Counted from the stretch's first letter, positions 41,958-50,182 are shown. The stretch: DNA of 64,000 nt from Actinomycetes bacterium (GCA_029782145.1 JAKOVH010000016.1:1-64000); one strand, 5' to 3'. Translations and numbers: made by a program. Notes: generated by a model from the sequence alone, not told the origin.

Positions 41958-42779
41958 TCACTCCGTGTAGAAGCCCCCGTCGACGTGGAAGATCTCGCCG
42001 GTCGTGTAGGACGACTCGTCGGAAGCGAGGAACAGGGCCGTGTCGGCGATCTCCCGCGGGGTGCCGAAGCGGGCCATGGGCACCTGGGCCATGAAGCGGT
42101 CCTGCAGCGTGGGCGTCGCCCGGACCACGGCGGTCATGTTGGTGTCGATGAAGCCCGGGCCGATGGCGTTCACCCGGATGCCGAGCGGGGCGAGCGAGCG
42201 GGCGGCGAACTTGGTGAGCATCCACACACCCGCCTTCGACACGCTGTAGGCGGGCGTGCCGGCCTCGGGCTGCTTGGCCGCGATGGAGGCCAGGGTGATG
42301 ATCGACCCGCCCGAGGTCATCCGCCGGGCGGCCGACTGCAGGGCGAGCAGGGTGCCGGTGAGGTTCACGTCGAGCACCGCCTGCCAGTCGGCGAGGGGCA
42401 GCTCGGTGAAGGCCTGCACCGGGTCGGCGAAGGTGGACCCGCCGGCGGCCATGCGCTGCAGCTGCGCCTGGGTGTCGTCGGTGCTGACGTAGCCCTTGCC
42501 GGAGATGCCAGCCGAGGTGACCAGCACGTCGAGGCCGCCCAGCTCCTCGACCGCGCGCTGCATGCTGCGCTCGTTGTCCTCGGGGCTGGCGGCGTCGGCG
42601 CGCACGAAGACCGCCCGCCTCCCGACCGCCTCCACGGCGGCCACCACCTCCTGGCCGGGACCGTCGAGCACGTCGGCCACCACGATGTCGGCGCCCTCGG
42701 CCGCGAACCGCTCGCAGCAGGCCCGGCCGATGCCGTTGGCGCCTCCCGTGACGACGGCAACCTTCCCCTCGAGTCGCAT
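41958..42779 (-). CDS. Short-chain dehydrogenase/reductase
   Basis: The 273-residue classical SDR has TGGANGIGRACCERF, DVLDG after strand 2 (Asp, favouring NAD), TSAGISGKGY and YSVSKAGVW as the Tyr-x3-Lys. An insertion of about 25 residues between the NAG-like motif and the next helix (STDDTQAQLQRMAAGGS) is longer than in most classical SDRs. The C-terminus YTTGEIFHVDGGFYTE is canonical. The gene lies 31 nt upstream of the HerA-like ATPase on the same strand; functional linkage is unclear. Confidence 0.9.
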   Translation of the reverse strand: MRLEGKVAVVTGGANGIGRACCERFAAEGADIVVADVLDGPGQEVVAAVEAVGRRAVFVRADAASPEDNERSMQRAVEELGGLDVLVTSAGISGKGYVSTDDTQAQLQRMAAGGSTFADPVQAFTELPLADWQAVLDVNLTGTLLALQSAARRMTSGGSIITLASIAAKQPEAGTPAYSVSKAGVWMLTKFAARSLAPLGIRVNAIGPGFIDTNMTAVVRATPTLQDRFMAQVPMARFGTPREIADTALFLASDESSYTTGEIFHVDGGFYTE

Positions 42780-42846
42780 GGGGCGGGACCGTAGCCCTCG
42801 ACGGCGGCCGGACGCGGCATGGGCATCCCCGCCTCGGGGTAATCAC

Positions 42847-42889
42847 TGTGAGAAGTTTCACCACTACAGCGCGCGTTTGTGGTTACATA
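42847..42889 (+). promoter_or_regulatory. CRP-like site and -10 upstream of the repeat protein
   Basis: TGTGAGAAGTTTCACC (42847-42862) fits the CRP/GlxR consensus TGTGA-N6-TCACA apart from the last base. TACATA (42884-42889) is a possible -10. With transcription starting about 7 nt later, the site would be centred near -41.5, the classic activator position. Sequence-based inference only. Confidence 0.45.
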
Positions 42890-42898
42890 CAGACAGCG

Positions 42899-42948
42899 AG
42901 TAGGTCGTTCGGCCTACTGCCGGCCGAAGCAATGGGCCGTTCGGCCCA
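42899..42948 (+). other. Twin GTTC-loop hairpins in the 5' leader
   Basis: Two hairpins lie in tandem: AGTAGGTC-GTTC-GGCCTACT (42899-42918, one G-U pair) and TGGGCC-GTTC-GGCCCA (42933-42948). Both close the same GTTC tetraloop with C-G. They lie between the probable transcription start and the ATG at 42966, so they may act as leader structure, terminator or protein-binding site. Confidence 0.6.
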
Positions 42949-42965
42949 GATTGGTGGTGCGAGCC

Positions 42966-43409
42966 ATGGCAGATCGAAGCGAGATCGACGCCCAGGTCGG
43001 GTTGGCGGCGCTGCTCGACACCGAGTGCCTCCGCCTGGCGCTCCTCGACCGCGAGATCGTGGAGGACGTCGCCCTCTGGGGTCCGGCCGGAGAAGGGGCG
43101 GCCGAGGTCGTGGCCTCGCATCCCTCGATGCGCTGGATGGTCGAGGCCGCCGTCACCTCCGACCGCCCGCAGGTCCGGGCCGTCGTCGCGGCCCGCCAGG
43201 ACATCGACGCCGCGCTGTACGCCATGTTCGCCTCGGACCCGCACCCCGTGGTCCGGGCGAAGGTCGCGGCCAACGTGGCGGCCCCGCGGGCCGTCGTGGA
43301 GCGGCTGTGTGACGACCCCGAGCCCACCGTGCACGACGCGGCCCAGCGCGAGCTGGGGCGCCGGATGCCCCGTCAGGCGCGCCGCCACCAGGTGGCCGTC
43401 GCCGGCTGA
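42966..43409 (+). CDS. Leucine-rich-repeat-variant / HEAT-like repeat protein
   Basis: The 147-residue protein consists of imperfect helical repeats of about 24 residues, with the recurring pattern DxxPxVRxxVAxN: TSDRPQVRAVVAARQDID, SDPHPVVRAKVAANVAAP and DDPEPTVHDAAQRELG. This resembles bacterial LRV/HEAT-like repeats, which usually serve as protein-binding scaffolds. Four N-terminal cysteines typical of LRV proteins are absent. The ATG at 42966 has a poor Shine-Dalgarno and sits after two leader hairpins. Function unknown. Confidence 0.7.
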   Translation: MADRSEIDAQVGLAALLDTECLRLALLDREIVEDVALWGPAGEGAAEVVASHPSMRWMVEAAVTSDRPQVRAVVAARQDIDAALYAMFASDPHPVVRAKVAANVAAPRAVVERLCDDPEPTVHDAAQRELGRRMPRQARRHQVAVAG

Positions 43410-43544
43410 GCCGGCCGCACACCGCTGCGACCTGCCGGTCCGGCCGGTCGAGCTTGTCGGGTCCCGCCCCTCGGCAGGCTCGGCCGGCCACCGGCGACCG
43501 GCCTCCGGCCTCCGGCTATCGGGCGACGTCGGCCCGGCCCGTGG

Positions 43545-44465
43545 TCAGCTCGGGATCACCCCTCCGGCGGCGATCCACCGGCCGATGACCTGCTCGGCCT
43601 CCCTGGGGGAGTAGACGTCCTCCTCGTAGCTCCACTTCCCGTCGCCGGCGTAGTGGAGGATGGTGTTGACGTCGAAGCCGTAGTAGCCGTCGTCGCCCTG
43701 CGGCGCCGGGAGGATGTTGGGGATCAGGGCGCTCACCCGGTTGCCGTCGATCGTGTACCAGCTCACCGGGAACTCCATGGTGGGGAACGGCTGCATTACG
43801 CCGGTGATCCAGTCCCGGATCTCCTCCTGGCTGCGGTAGTAGCCGTAGTGGTGCTCGCGGTAGTGGGCGTCGTCGGTGAACTGGTCGGCCCACTGGTCCC
43901 AGTCGCCCGTGGCCACGGCCGTGGCGGCGCGCTCGCGGTACCTGGCGAACTCGGCCTCGACCTCCTCGCGCGGGAACGCCGGCTCGGGCACCGGCGGCGC
44001 CCAGCCATCGATGCCCTGCAGCGAGCGGTCGGGCGGGGTGTCGCGCCGCCCACCGGCCTTCAACCACTCGCCGAACACCCGCTCGGCGTCGGCGGGGTTG
44101 TAGTAGTCGCCCTCGAAGTCGAACTTCCCGTCGCCGGCGTAGTGCAGGAACGTCGTGTTCGGGAACCCGAACCGCTTCCCCGTCCCCGACGGGTCCGGCA
44201 GGTTGTTCCAGATGTAGAAGCTGATGCGGTCGCCGTCGATGGCGTACCACTCGATCCACAGGGTCATGGCCGGGTAGTCCTTCATGCAGGCCACGATCCA
44301 GTCCTCGATCGCCGGCTGGCCCCGGAACGTGCCGAGGTTGTGCTCCTCGTAGAGGGCGTCGTCGGTGAAGAGCTTCGCCCAGGCCGGCCAGTCGTGGCTG
44401 CCCACGCCCAGGCGCTGGTACTCGGCCCAGGCCGCCTCGATCTCCTCGCGCGGATGGGTGGTCAT
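43545..44465 (-). CDS. Tandem SnoaL-like (NTF2-fold) protein
   Basis: The 306-residue protein consists of two homologous SnoaL-like halves, about 1-145 and 165-306. Each begins with a PREE(I/V)EAxx helix, then W-x-WAxxFTDDAxYxEHxxGxxR and a strand with HYAGDGK. The internal duplication is evident by eye. Such alpha+beta-barrel domains act as dimers; a fused pair would form the dimer intramolecularly. Conserved Asp/His residues suggest an isomerase, dehydratase or cyclase role. ATG at 44465 was preferred over an upstream in-frame ATG whose extension looks non-coding. Confidence 0.84.
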   Translation of the reverse strand: MTTHPREEIEAAWAEYQRLGVGSHDWPAWAKLFTDDALYEEHNLGTFRGQPAIEDWIVACMKDYPAMTLWIEWYAIDGDRISFYIWNNLPDPSGTGKRFGFPNTTFLHYAGDGKFDFEGDYYNPADAERVFGEWLKAGGRRDTPPDRSLQGIDGWAPPVPEPAFPREEVEAEFARYRERAATAVATGDWDQWADQFTDDAHYREHHYGYYRSQEEIRDWITGVMQPFPTMEFPVSWYTIDGNRVSALIPNILPAPQGDDGYYGFDVNTILHYAGDGKWSYEEDVYSPREAEQVIGRWIAAGGVIPS

Positions 44466-44623
44466 CGTGCGGTCCCCCTCGTCGGTGTTCCCCCTCGCCG
44501 GGGCGCGCCCCGCCGACGGCGACAGTATGGGCCACCCGGCGCGCTCCTGCCGGCGCCGAGGGCCGTAGGGTGCAACCGACACCGACGACGGGGAGCGAGG
44601 GGGCCGCGTGGGCCCATGGGGGG

Positions 44624-45328
44624 GTGGACGTGCACGGACGGGTGGCCATCGTGACGGGTGGGGCGAGCGGCATCGGGCGGGCGACCGTCGAGCTGCTCGA
44701 GGCCCGAGGCGTCAGCGTGGCGGTGTTCGACCGCACCGGTGCCGGCCTGCGGGTCGACGTCGCCGATCCGGCGTCGGTCGACGCCGGCGTGGCCGAGGTG
44801 CGCGGCACCCTCGGCCCGGTCGACATCCTGGTGAACGCCGCCGGGGTGGCCGCGGGTGGCCCGTTGACCGACGACGCCTACCTCGGCGAGTGGGAGCGGG
44901 CCCTCGCCGTCAACCTCACCGGCACCATGCTCATGGTGCGGGCCTGCATCGACGACCTGCTGCGCAACGGCTCGGGCCGGATCGTGAACGTGGCGTCGAC
45001 CGAGGGGCTGGGGGCCAGCCGCGGCACCGGGCCCTACACCGTGTCGAAGCACGGGGTGGTCGGCTTCACCCGCTCGCTCGCCGTCGACTACGGGCGGCAG
45101 GGCGTCACGGCCAACGCCGTGTGCCCGGGGGCGACGCTGACCGGCATGACCGCGGTGATCCCCGAAGAGGCCCGCGACACCTACGCCCGGCGCAACGTGC
45201 CGGTGGGTCGCTACGCCCGGCCGGAGGAGATCGCCCACATGATCGTGGCCCTCACCGCCATCGAGGCGTCGTACGTGAACGGGGCCGTCATCCCCGTCGA
45301 CGGAGGCCTCTCGGCGAAGGCCGACTGA
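44624..45328 (+). CDS. Short-chain dehydrogenase/reductase
   Basis: The 234-residue SDR has TGGASGIGRATVELL, VFDRTG (Asp after strand 2, so probably NAD), VNAAGVAAGG and YTVSKHGVVGF. The C-terminus VNGAVIPVDGGLSAKAD is canonical. Start choice is uncertain: GTG 44624 or GTG 44630; the latter has a better-placed GGGGGTGG. It is followed 47 nt later by a VOC-fold gene, likely in the same operon. Substrate unknown. Confidence 0.87.
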   Translation: MDVHGRVAIVTGGASGIGRATVELLEARGVSVAVFDRTGAGLRVDVADPASVDAGVAEVRGTLGPVDILVNAAGVAAGGPLTDDAYLGEWERALAVNLTGTMLMVRACIDDLLRNGSGRIVNVASTEGLGASRGTGPYTVSKHGVVGFTRSLAVDYGRQGVTANAVCPGATLTGMTAVIPEEARDTYARRNVPVGRYARPEEIAHMIVALTAIEASYVNGAVIPVDGGLSAKAD

Positions 45329-45375
45329 TCCGGCGGGCCGTTCCCGGCCGCCCGCACCCCAGGGGGGTACCAACC

Positions 45376-45765
45376 GTGCTGACCGATGGCATCGTGAGCG
45401 TCCGCTACATGGTCACCGACGTCGAGGCGTCGCTCGCCTTCTACACCGACCTGCTGGGCTTCGAGCCGCTGACCAACGCTGCTCCGGCGTTCGCCGACGT
45501 GCGGCGAGGCAACCTGCGGCTGCTGCTCGCCGGTCCCGAGAGCTCGGCGGGACGGCCCATGCCCGACGGTGCCAAGCCGGGGCCGGGTGGCTGGAACCGC
45601 ATCCACTTCGTCGTCGACGACATCGACGCCGAGGTCGCTCGACTGCGTGCTGCCGGTGCCGAGTTCCGCAACGACATCGTCGAGGGCCCGGGAGGCAAGC
45701 AGGTCCTGCTGCTCGACCCCTCGGGCAACGTGGTGGAGCTCTTCCAACCGGCCGCAGCGCACTGA
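45376..45765 (+). CDS. VOC-family (glyoxalase-like) protein
   Basis: The 129-residue protein shows two beta-alpha-beta3 modules. The first begins VRYMVTDVEASLAFYTDLLGFEPL and the second WNRIHFVVDDIDAEVARLRAAGAEF, ending LLLDPSGNVVELFQ with the conserved metal-ligand glutamate. A metal-binding His is visible (RIHFVV). The start is GTG with AGGGGGG upstream. Proteins of this type act as dioxygenases, isomerases or resistance proteins; nothing more specific can be said. Confidence 0.86.
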   Translation: MLTDGIVSVRYMVTDVEASLAFYTDLLGFEPLTNAAPAFADVRRGNLRLLLAGPESSAGRPMPDGAKPGPGGWNRIHFVVDDIDAEVARLRAAGAEFRNDIVEGPGGKQVLLLDPSGNVVELFQPAAAH

Positions 45766-45807
45766 CCCGCGGCCGTCCGCACTCACCACCGGCACCGGCT
45801 CGTTCCT

Positions 45808-45844
45808 GAGGCAGATCTGCTGTCGTGAGCGGCTGATCTGCCTC
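45808..45844. repeat. 10-bp inverted repeat with 17-nt loop
   Basis: GAGGCAGATC (45808-45817) and GATCTGCCTC (45835-45844) are exact reverse complements, between the VOC gene and the third DUF222 gene. It may be the VOC-gene terminator. GGAAAAG is directly repeated just downstream, at about 45881-45897. Confidence 0.55.
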
Positions 45845-45910
45845 GGGTCTCGCTGCCCTCTGCCCTGGCAAGCTCTGCGCGGAAAAGTCAGGAAAAGACT
45901 GATGTTCTCG

Positions 45911-45940
45911 TTGCAGCACGAGCGCGTCTGCGGCTATCAT
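45911..45940 (+). promoter_or_regulatory. Promoter of the third DUF222 gene, probably leaderless
   Basis: TTGCAG (45911-45916), an 18-bp spacer and TATCAT (45935-45940) are followed only 7 nt later by the ATG, with no ribosome-binding site. Transcription should begin at or next to the start codon. Confidence 0.65.
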
Positions 45941-45947
45941 CGAACTC

Positions 45948-47555
45948 ATGTTCACCATCGGTGCCGACTCGATGTGTGTGGTGGCCGAGCAGCGGGGTGG
46001 GGTGGCGTCTCGGCTCCTCGAGCAGGTCTCTCGGATGGCAGACGAGGCCCTGACGGAGCGGGCTCGTGAGCTCGCTGGGGAGATCTCGGCGGCGGAGGCG
46101 AACCTGGCGGCGGTGATGGCCGAGGTGGAACGGCGGGGGATCCATTCGCGCTGGGAGTGCCACAGTGTGGAGCGCTTCGCCGGGTGGCACTGCGAGATGA
46201 ACCCGTCGCGGACCAAGGCGTTGGTGGCGGTGGGTCGCGCGTTGGGGGAGTTGCCGGTGCTGGCCGAAGCGGTCGCCGATGGCACGTTGAGCTTCGACAA
46301 GGCCAAGGCCGTGGCCAAGGTGGCAGCGCCCGACACCGAGGGTGCGTTGGTGGAGTTGGCGGTGCACGCCACGGTGGCGCAGACCCAGCGGATCTGCGGG
46401 GCGTGGCGCAAGGTCGACACCCGAGACGTCGCCGAACAGCCCGGCGACCAGCCCGGTGACGCCGCGGGCGTGACCGACGATCCGCGGCCGACGGTGGTGG
46501 TGTTCCGTGACGACGACGGCATCGAGATCACCTGCCGGTTCGACCACGTGCGCGGCGAGCTGGTGCTGGCCTCGATCGACGCCGAAGCCCGCCAGGCCCG
46601 TCGCGAACGCGAGGTCGCGGCGGTGGTGGACCCGGCGCAGGCCAACGACCCGCACGGGCGGCCGGCGTGCGACGAGGACCGGCCGATCGAGAAGCTCTCG
46701 ACCGCCGAGTGGCGGGCCGAGGGGCTGCTGCGCCTGGCCGAACGCTCCGCCACGGAGCAGCCCGAAGGTGTGCAGGCGTCGGGGTTCGCCACGACCGTGG
46801 TGGTCCACGTCGGCATCGACACCCTCTACGGCCCCGACCTCCCCGACCCCGACAAGGGCGACCGGCACGGCGATCCGCCGCCCGAACGAGCGGAGGGGCG
46901 GCCGTCGCCCCGCCTCGAGATGGCCGAGCTGGAACCGGCCGGGGTGCGGGTGCGCCGTGACGTGGCCCGCTGGTTGGCCTGCGACGCCGGGCTGCTCACC
47001 GTGATCGACGACACCGACGGCAACCCCCTGCACCTCGGGCCGCGCAAGAACCCGATCCCGGCCAGCTTGCGGCGGGCGGTCATGGCCCGTCACCGGCACT
47101 GCGCCTGGCCCGGCTGCACCGCCACCGCCGTGCAGATGCACCACCTCCACCACCGCAGAGCCGGCGGCCACGACGACGTCGAAGCCCTCGTCTTCGAATG
47201 CTTCACCCACCACCGCACCATCCACCTCCACGGCGTGTGGATCACCATCGACGACCACGGCGGGTTCCACCACTGGCGGCCCGACGGCACCGAGATCCTC
47301 GCCAACCCCCACACCGGGCGCGACCCCGGCCCCGACGCCCTCACCGCCCCCGACACACTGGCCCAACGGCGCCTCGCCCTCGGTGCCGACCCGGCCGAGA
47401 CCGCCCGCCAACCCCGCTGGCACGGCGACGTGCTCCTGCTCGGCGACGCCATCGACGCCGTGCTCGCCCGCCGCCACCTCGCCCTCCGACGCACCCAACC
47501 CACCAAGACCCCACCCGCCCCCCGCTACGGCCCCACGCCACCCAACCCCAACTGA
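45948..47555 (+). CDS. DUF222 / HNH endonuclease-domain protein, divergent third copy
   Basis: The 535-residue protein has a DUF222 helical domain (EISAAEANLAAVMAEVERRG, WECHSVERFAGWHCEMNPSR) and an HNH segment near 375-435 (HCAWPGCTATAVQMHHLHHR, then FTHHRTIH). It clearly differs from the paired copies at 9.7 and 26 kb in length and in HNH sequence: the Asp-His of EADHI is here MHH. A Pro/Ser-poor basic tail follows. Transcription appears leaderless. No mobile-element gene adjoins it. Role unknown; HNH nuclease activity is inferred from the motif. Confidence 0.87.
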   Translation: MFTIGADSMCVVAEQRGGVASRLLEQVSRMADEALTERARELAGEISAAEANLAAVMAEVERRGIHSRWECHSVERFAGWHCEMNPSRTKALVAVGRALGELPVLAEAVADGTLSFDKAKAVAKVAAPDTEGALVELAVHATVAQTQRICGAWRKVDTRDVAEQPGDQPGDAAGVTDDPRPTVVVFRDDDGIEITCRFDHVRGELVLASIDAEARQARREREVAAVVDPAQANDPHGRPACDEDRPIEKLSTAEWRAEGLLRLAERSATEQPEGVQASGFATTVVVHVGIDTLYGPDLPDPDKGDRHGDPPPERAEGRPSPRLEMAELEPAGVRVRRDVARWLACDAGLLTVIDDTDGNPLHLGPRKNPIPASLRRAVMARHRHCAWPGCTATAVQMHHLHHRRAGGHDDVEALVFECFTHHRTIHLHGVWITIDDHGGFHHWRPDGTEILANPHTGRDPGPDALTAPDTLAQRRLALGADPAETARQPRWHGDVLLLGDAIDAVLARRHLALRRTQPTKTPPAPRYGPTPPNPN

Positions 47556-47573
47556 CGGGAGCGAGGCACCTCC

Positions 47574-47617
47574 TGCCGCAGGGGCCATCCGAGCGCACCG
47601 AGCTCAGGCCTGCGGCA
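47574..47617 (+). terminator. Inverted repeat downstream of the third DUF222 gene
   Basis: TGCCGCAGG (47574-47582) pairs with CCTGCGGCA (47609-47617). The interior contains further complementarity (GAGC/GCTC). Located between convergent genes. Confidence 0.45.
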
Positions 47618-47651
47618 CCGGATGAGGTCGGGTGAGCGTCCGACCGCCGGC

Positions 47652-48281
47652 TCAGCCGGTGAGCGAGCGCAGCTCGGCGGCGACGTTGTGGCGGGCCTGC
47701 ACCTCGCGGTCGGCGAAGGCCGGGGTGCCGTAGAGGCGGGGTAGGGCCAGCAGCGAGCGCAGCACGCTCGACCGCCCGGCTCGCCACGTGTCCTCGTCGA
47801 GGAAGCCGTACTCCTCGCGCACCGCGGCGCGGTAGCGGTCGTAGGCCGCCGGGCCGGCACCGAGCACCGCCAGGTCGGCGTCGCAGAGGGCGACCTCGTC
47901 CGGCCGGGCGGCCTGGTGACCAGCCGTGACCTCGACGAGTCGGACGACGTCGCCGACGACCACCTCGTCGCAAGCGGCGGCGCGCAGCTCCGCGGCGGCC
48001 CACGCCGCGGAGGCCGCCTCGTTGTCCGTGCGGCGAGGGTCGTAGACCGCGTCGTGGTACCAGGCGGCCAGCTCGACGGTGCGCCGGTCGCGGAGCATCG
48101 CCGCCGTCACCTGGAGGTGCCCCAGGACCGCGTCGACGTGGTCGAGCGTGTGGTAGCGGCGGTGGGGCTCGGCGTGGCGGGCGACGAGCCGCTCGTGCAG
48201 GCGGCCTGCCGCCTCCGGCTCGACACCGCATCGCCCGGCGAGAGCGGCGAAGGCAGCGAGCGAGCAGCGGTCGAGGGCCAC
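47652..48281 (-). CDS. HD-superfamily metal-dependent phosphohydrolase (COG4339-like)
   Basis: The 209-residue protein has RHAEPHRRYHTLDHVDAVLGHL (first metal histidines) and ELAAWYHDAVYDPRRTDNE with the HD pair, both diagnostic for predicted HD phosphohydrolases of the COG4339 type. Later EVTAGHQ and CDADLAVLG complete the site. Such proteins hydrolyse phosphoester or nucleotide substrates that are mostly unidentified. The GTG start at 48281 lies 44 nt after the acyl-CoA dehydrogenase stop on the same strand. Confidence 0.88.
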   Translation of the reverse strand: MALDRCSLAAFAALAGRCGVEPEAAGRLHERLVARHAEPHRRYHTLDHVDAVLGHLQVTAAMLRDRRTVELAAWYHDAVYDPRRTDNEAASAAWAAAELRAAACDEVVVGDVVRLVEVTAGHQAARPDEVALCDADLAVLGAGPAAYDRYRAAVREEYGFLDEDTWRAGRSSVLRSLLALPRLYGTPAFADREVQARHNVAAELRSLTG

Positions 48282-48325
48282 GGCTGCTCCGAAGGGCGAT
48301 CGGTCGGGGCCCGGGGGACCAGGCC

Positions 48326-49474
48326 TCAGCGGCTGAGCGAGCGGCCGATGATCTCCTTCATGATCTCGGTGGTGCCCCCGTAGATCGTCTGCACCCGCAC
48401 ATCGAGGTAGGCACGGGCGATGGGGTACTCGAGCATGTAGCCGTAGCCGCCGTGGAGCTGCACGCAGCGGTCGACCACCCGCTTCTGCAGCTCGGTGGTC
48501 CAGTACTTGGCCATGGCCGCCTCCTCCACGGTGAGGCGCCCCGCCACCAGCAGCTCCACGCAGCGGTCGACGAACACCTCGCCGATCTGGACCTCGGTGG
48601 CCATGTCGGCCAGCTCGAAGCGGCTGTTCTGGAACGACGCCACCGGCTGGCCGAACGCGGTGCGGTCGTGGGTGTACTCGAGGGTCCAGCGTAGGGCCTG
48701 GCGGGCGCCGGCCACCGCGGCCACGGCGATCGAGAGCCGCTCCTGGGCCAGGTTGTCGACCAGGTGCACGAAGCCCATGCCCTCGGTGCCGAGCAGGTTG
48801 TCGACCGGCACCCGCACGTCGTTGAAGAACAGCTCGGCGGTGTCCTGCGACTTGAGGCCCACCTTGTCGAGGTTGCGGCCCCGCTCGAACCCGTCCATGC
48901 CGCGCTCGACGACGACGAGGCTCATGCCCTTGTGGCGCTGCGACGGGTCGGTCTTCACCGCGGTGATCACCAGGTCGGCGTTGATGCCGTTGGTGATGAA
49001 GGTCTTCGAGCCGTTGACGACGTAGTGGTCGCCGTCGCGCAGGGCGCTGGTGGACATGCCGGCGAGGTCGGAGCCGATGCCCGGCTCGGTCATCGCCACC
49101 GCGGTGATCAGCTCGCCCGAGGCGATGCCGGGGAGCCACCTGGCCTTCTGCTCGTCGGTGGTGAGGTGCAAGAAGTAGGGCAGGCAGATGTCGTTGTGCA
49201 GGGTGATGCCGAGCCCCGCCCCGCCCGTGCCGGCGTAGGCCAGCTCCTCGGCGATCACCTGGTTGTAGCGGAAGTCGTCGACCCCGCCGCCCCCGTACTG
49301 CTCGGGCGCGGCCATGGCCAGGAAGCCGTGGGCGCCGGCGGCGGTGAAGAGCTCCCGGGGCACGATGCCGGCCTTGTCCCACTCCTCGGTGTGGGGGGTG
49401 ACCTCCTTGTCGACGAAGGTCCGGAAGGACGCACGGAACATCTCGTGGTCCTCGGTGAGGTGCGGGCGGTCCAC
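48326..49474 (-). CDS. Acyl-CoA dehydrogenase
   Basis: The 382-residue flavoprotein has the expected order: AVAMTEPGIGSDLAGMSTSA (FAD contact), FITNGINADLVI, KVGLKSQDTAELFFNDVRVP and the C-terminal QLHGGYGYMLEYPIARAYLDVRVQTIYGGTTEIMKEIIGRSL with the catalytic glutamate in GGTTEI. It oxidises an acyl-CoA at the alpha-beta bond; chain specificity is unknown. GTG at 49474 is preferred over GTG 49483, because GGAGGA lies 9 nt before it. It follows a VOC gene directly, suggesting a two-gene operon. Confidence 0.92.
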   Translation of the reverse strand: MDRPHLTEDHEMFRASFRTFVDKEVTPHTEEWDKAGIVPRELFTAAGAHGFLAMAAPEQYGGGGVDDFRYNQVIAEELAYAGTGGAGLGITLHNDICLPYFLHLTTDEQKARWLPGIASGELITAVAMTEPGIGSDLAGMSTSALRDGDHYVVNGSKTFITNGINADLVITAVKTDPSQRHKGMSLVVVERGMDGFERGRNLDKVGLKSQDTAELFFNDVRVPVDNLLGTEGMGFVHLVDNLAQERLSIAVAAVAGARQALRWTLEYTHDRTAFGQPVASFQNSRFELADMATEVQIGEVFVDRCVELLVAGRLTVEEAAMAKYWTTELQKRVVDRCVQLHGGYGYMLEYPIARAYLDVRVQTIYGGTTEIMKEIIGRSLSR

Positions 49475-49479
49475 GGGTG

Positions 49480-50001
49480 TCACTCCTCCTCGGGTGCCGA
49501 CTCGGGCATCTCGAACAGCGGCTGGCGGATCAGCTCGACCTGGATGCCGTCGGGGTCCTTGAAGTAGATCGACTCCTCGACGCCCATGTCAGGTCCCACG
49601 TAGGTGACGCCGGCGTCGGCCAGCTTGGCCTTGGCCGCCTCGAACACCTCGGGCGTGACCGAGACGGCCACGTGCTGGACGCCACCGATGCCCTCGGGCA
49701 CCGGTTCGAGGCCGAGGCCGGGGAAGTCGAAGAAGGCGAGCATGTTGCGGTTGCCGATGTCGAAGAAGAAGTGGCTCGAGCCGGGGTAGTCGCGGTTCTC
49801 GAACAGCTCGACGAGCGGGAAGCCGAGCAGGCCCTGGTAGAAGCCGATGGTGGTCTCCGGATCGGAGCAGATCAGCGCCAGGTGGTGCACGCCCTGGCCC
49901 GTCGACGGGGGACGGTCGTCGGCGGGCAGCACGTAGCGCTGCCGCAGGTCCCGGCGGCGCTCGGCGAGGCGGGTGAGCTCGGCGGCATCGGGCGGCGTCA
50001 T
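49480..50001 (-). CDS. VOC-family dioxygenase/isomerase-like protein
   Basis: The 173-residue protein has two VOC modules: QGVHHLALICSDPETTIGFYQGLLGFPLVELFENRDYPG and GVQHVAVSVTPEVFEAAKAKLADAG, ending YFKDPDGIQVELIRQ. Metal ligands are His (HHLAL), His (QHVAV) and Glu (VELI), as in glyoxalase-like dioxygenases. An N-terminal extension of about 35 residues precedes the fold. Its stop abuts the acyl-CoA dehydrogenase start, so the pair is likely co-transcribed. Substrate unknown. Confidence 0.87.
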   Translation of the reverse strand: MTPPDAAELTRLAERRRDLRQRYVLPADDRPPSTGQGVHHLALICSDPETTIGFYQGLLGFPLVELFENRDYPGSSHFFFDIGNRNMLAFFDFPGLGLEPVPEGIGGVQHVAVSVTPEVFEAAKAKLADAGVTYVGPDMGVEESIYFKDPDGIQVELIRQPLFEMPESAPEEE

Positions 50002-50050
50002 GGCCCGAGGGTACCGACCCCGGTCCGCCGGTGCCCTGGTGGAGCTTCGC

Positions 50051-50090
50051 TGGCTCGATCGGTGGCCTCATGAGGTGATGGATCGAGCCA
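50051..50090. repeat. 40-bp palindromic repeat, copy 2
   Basis: TGGCTCGATC, the core CCTCATGAGG and GATCGAGCCA, as in copy 1 near 4.5 kb. It is the first of two tandem copies 63 bp apart, in the divergent region between the VOC gene and the acyl-CoA ligase. Confidence 0.85.
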
Positions 50091-50113
50091 GCGGTGGGGT
50101 GGTCGGGGTTCGC

Positions 50114-50153
50114 TGGCTCGATCGGTGGCCTCATGAGGTGATGGATCGAGCCA
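50114..50153. repeat. 40-bp palindromic repeat, copy 3
   Basis: Identical over its 40 bp to copy 2, with similar flanks (TTCGC before, CGGTGG after). The unit of tandem duplication therefore extends beyond the palindrome. Ends 29 nt before the ligase GTG. Confidence 0.85.
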
Positions 50154-50182
50154 CCGGTGGGTGGGGATGGGACACTCGGGGC

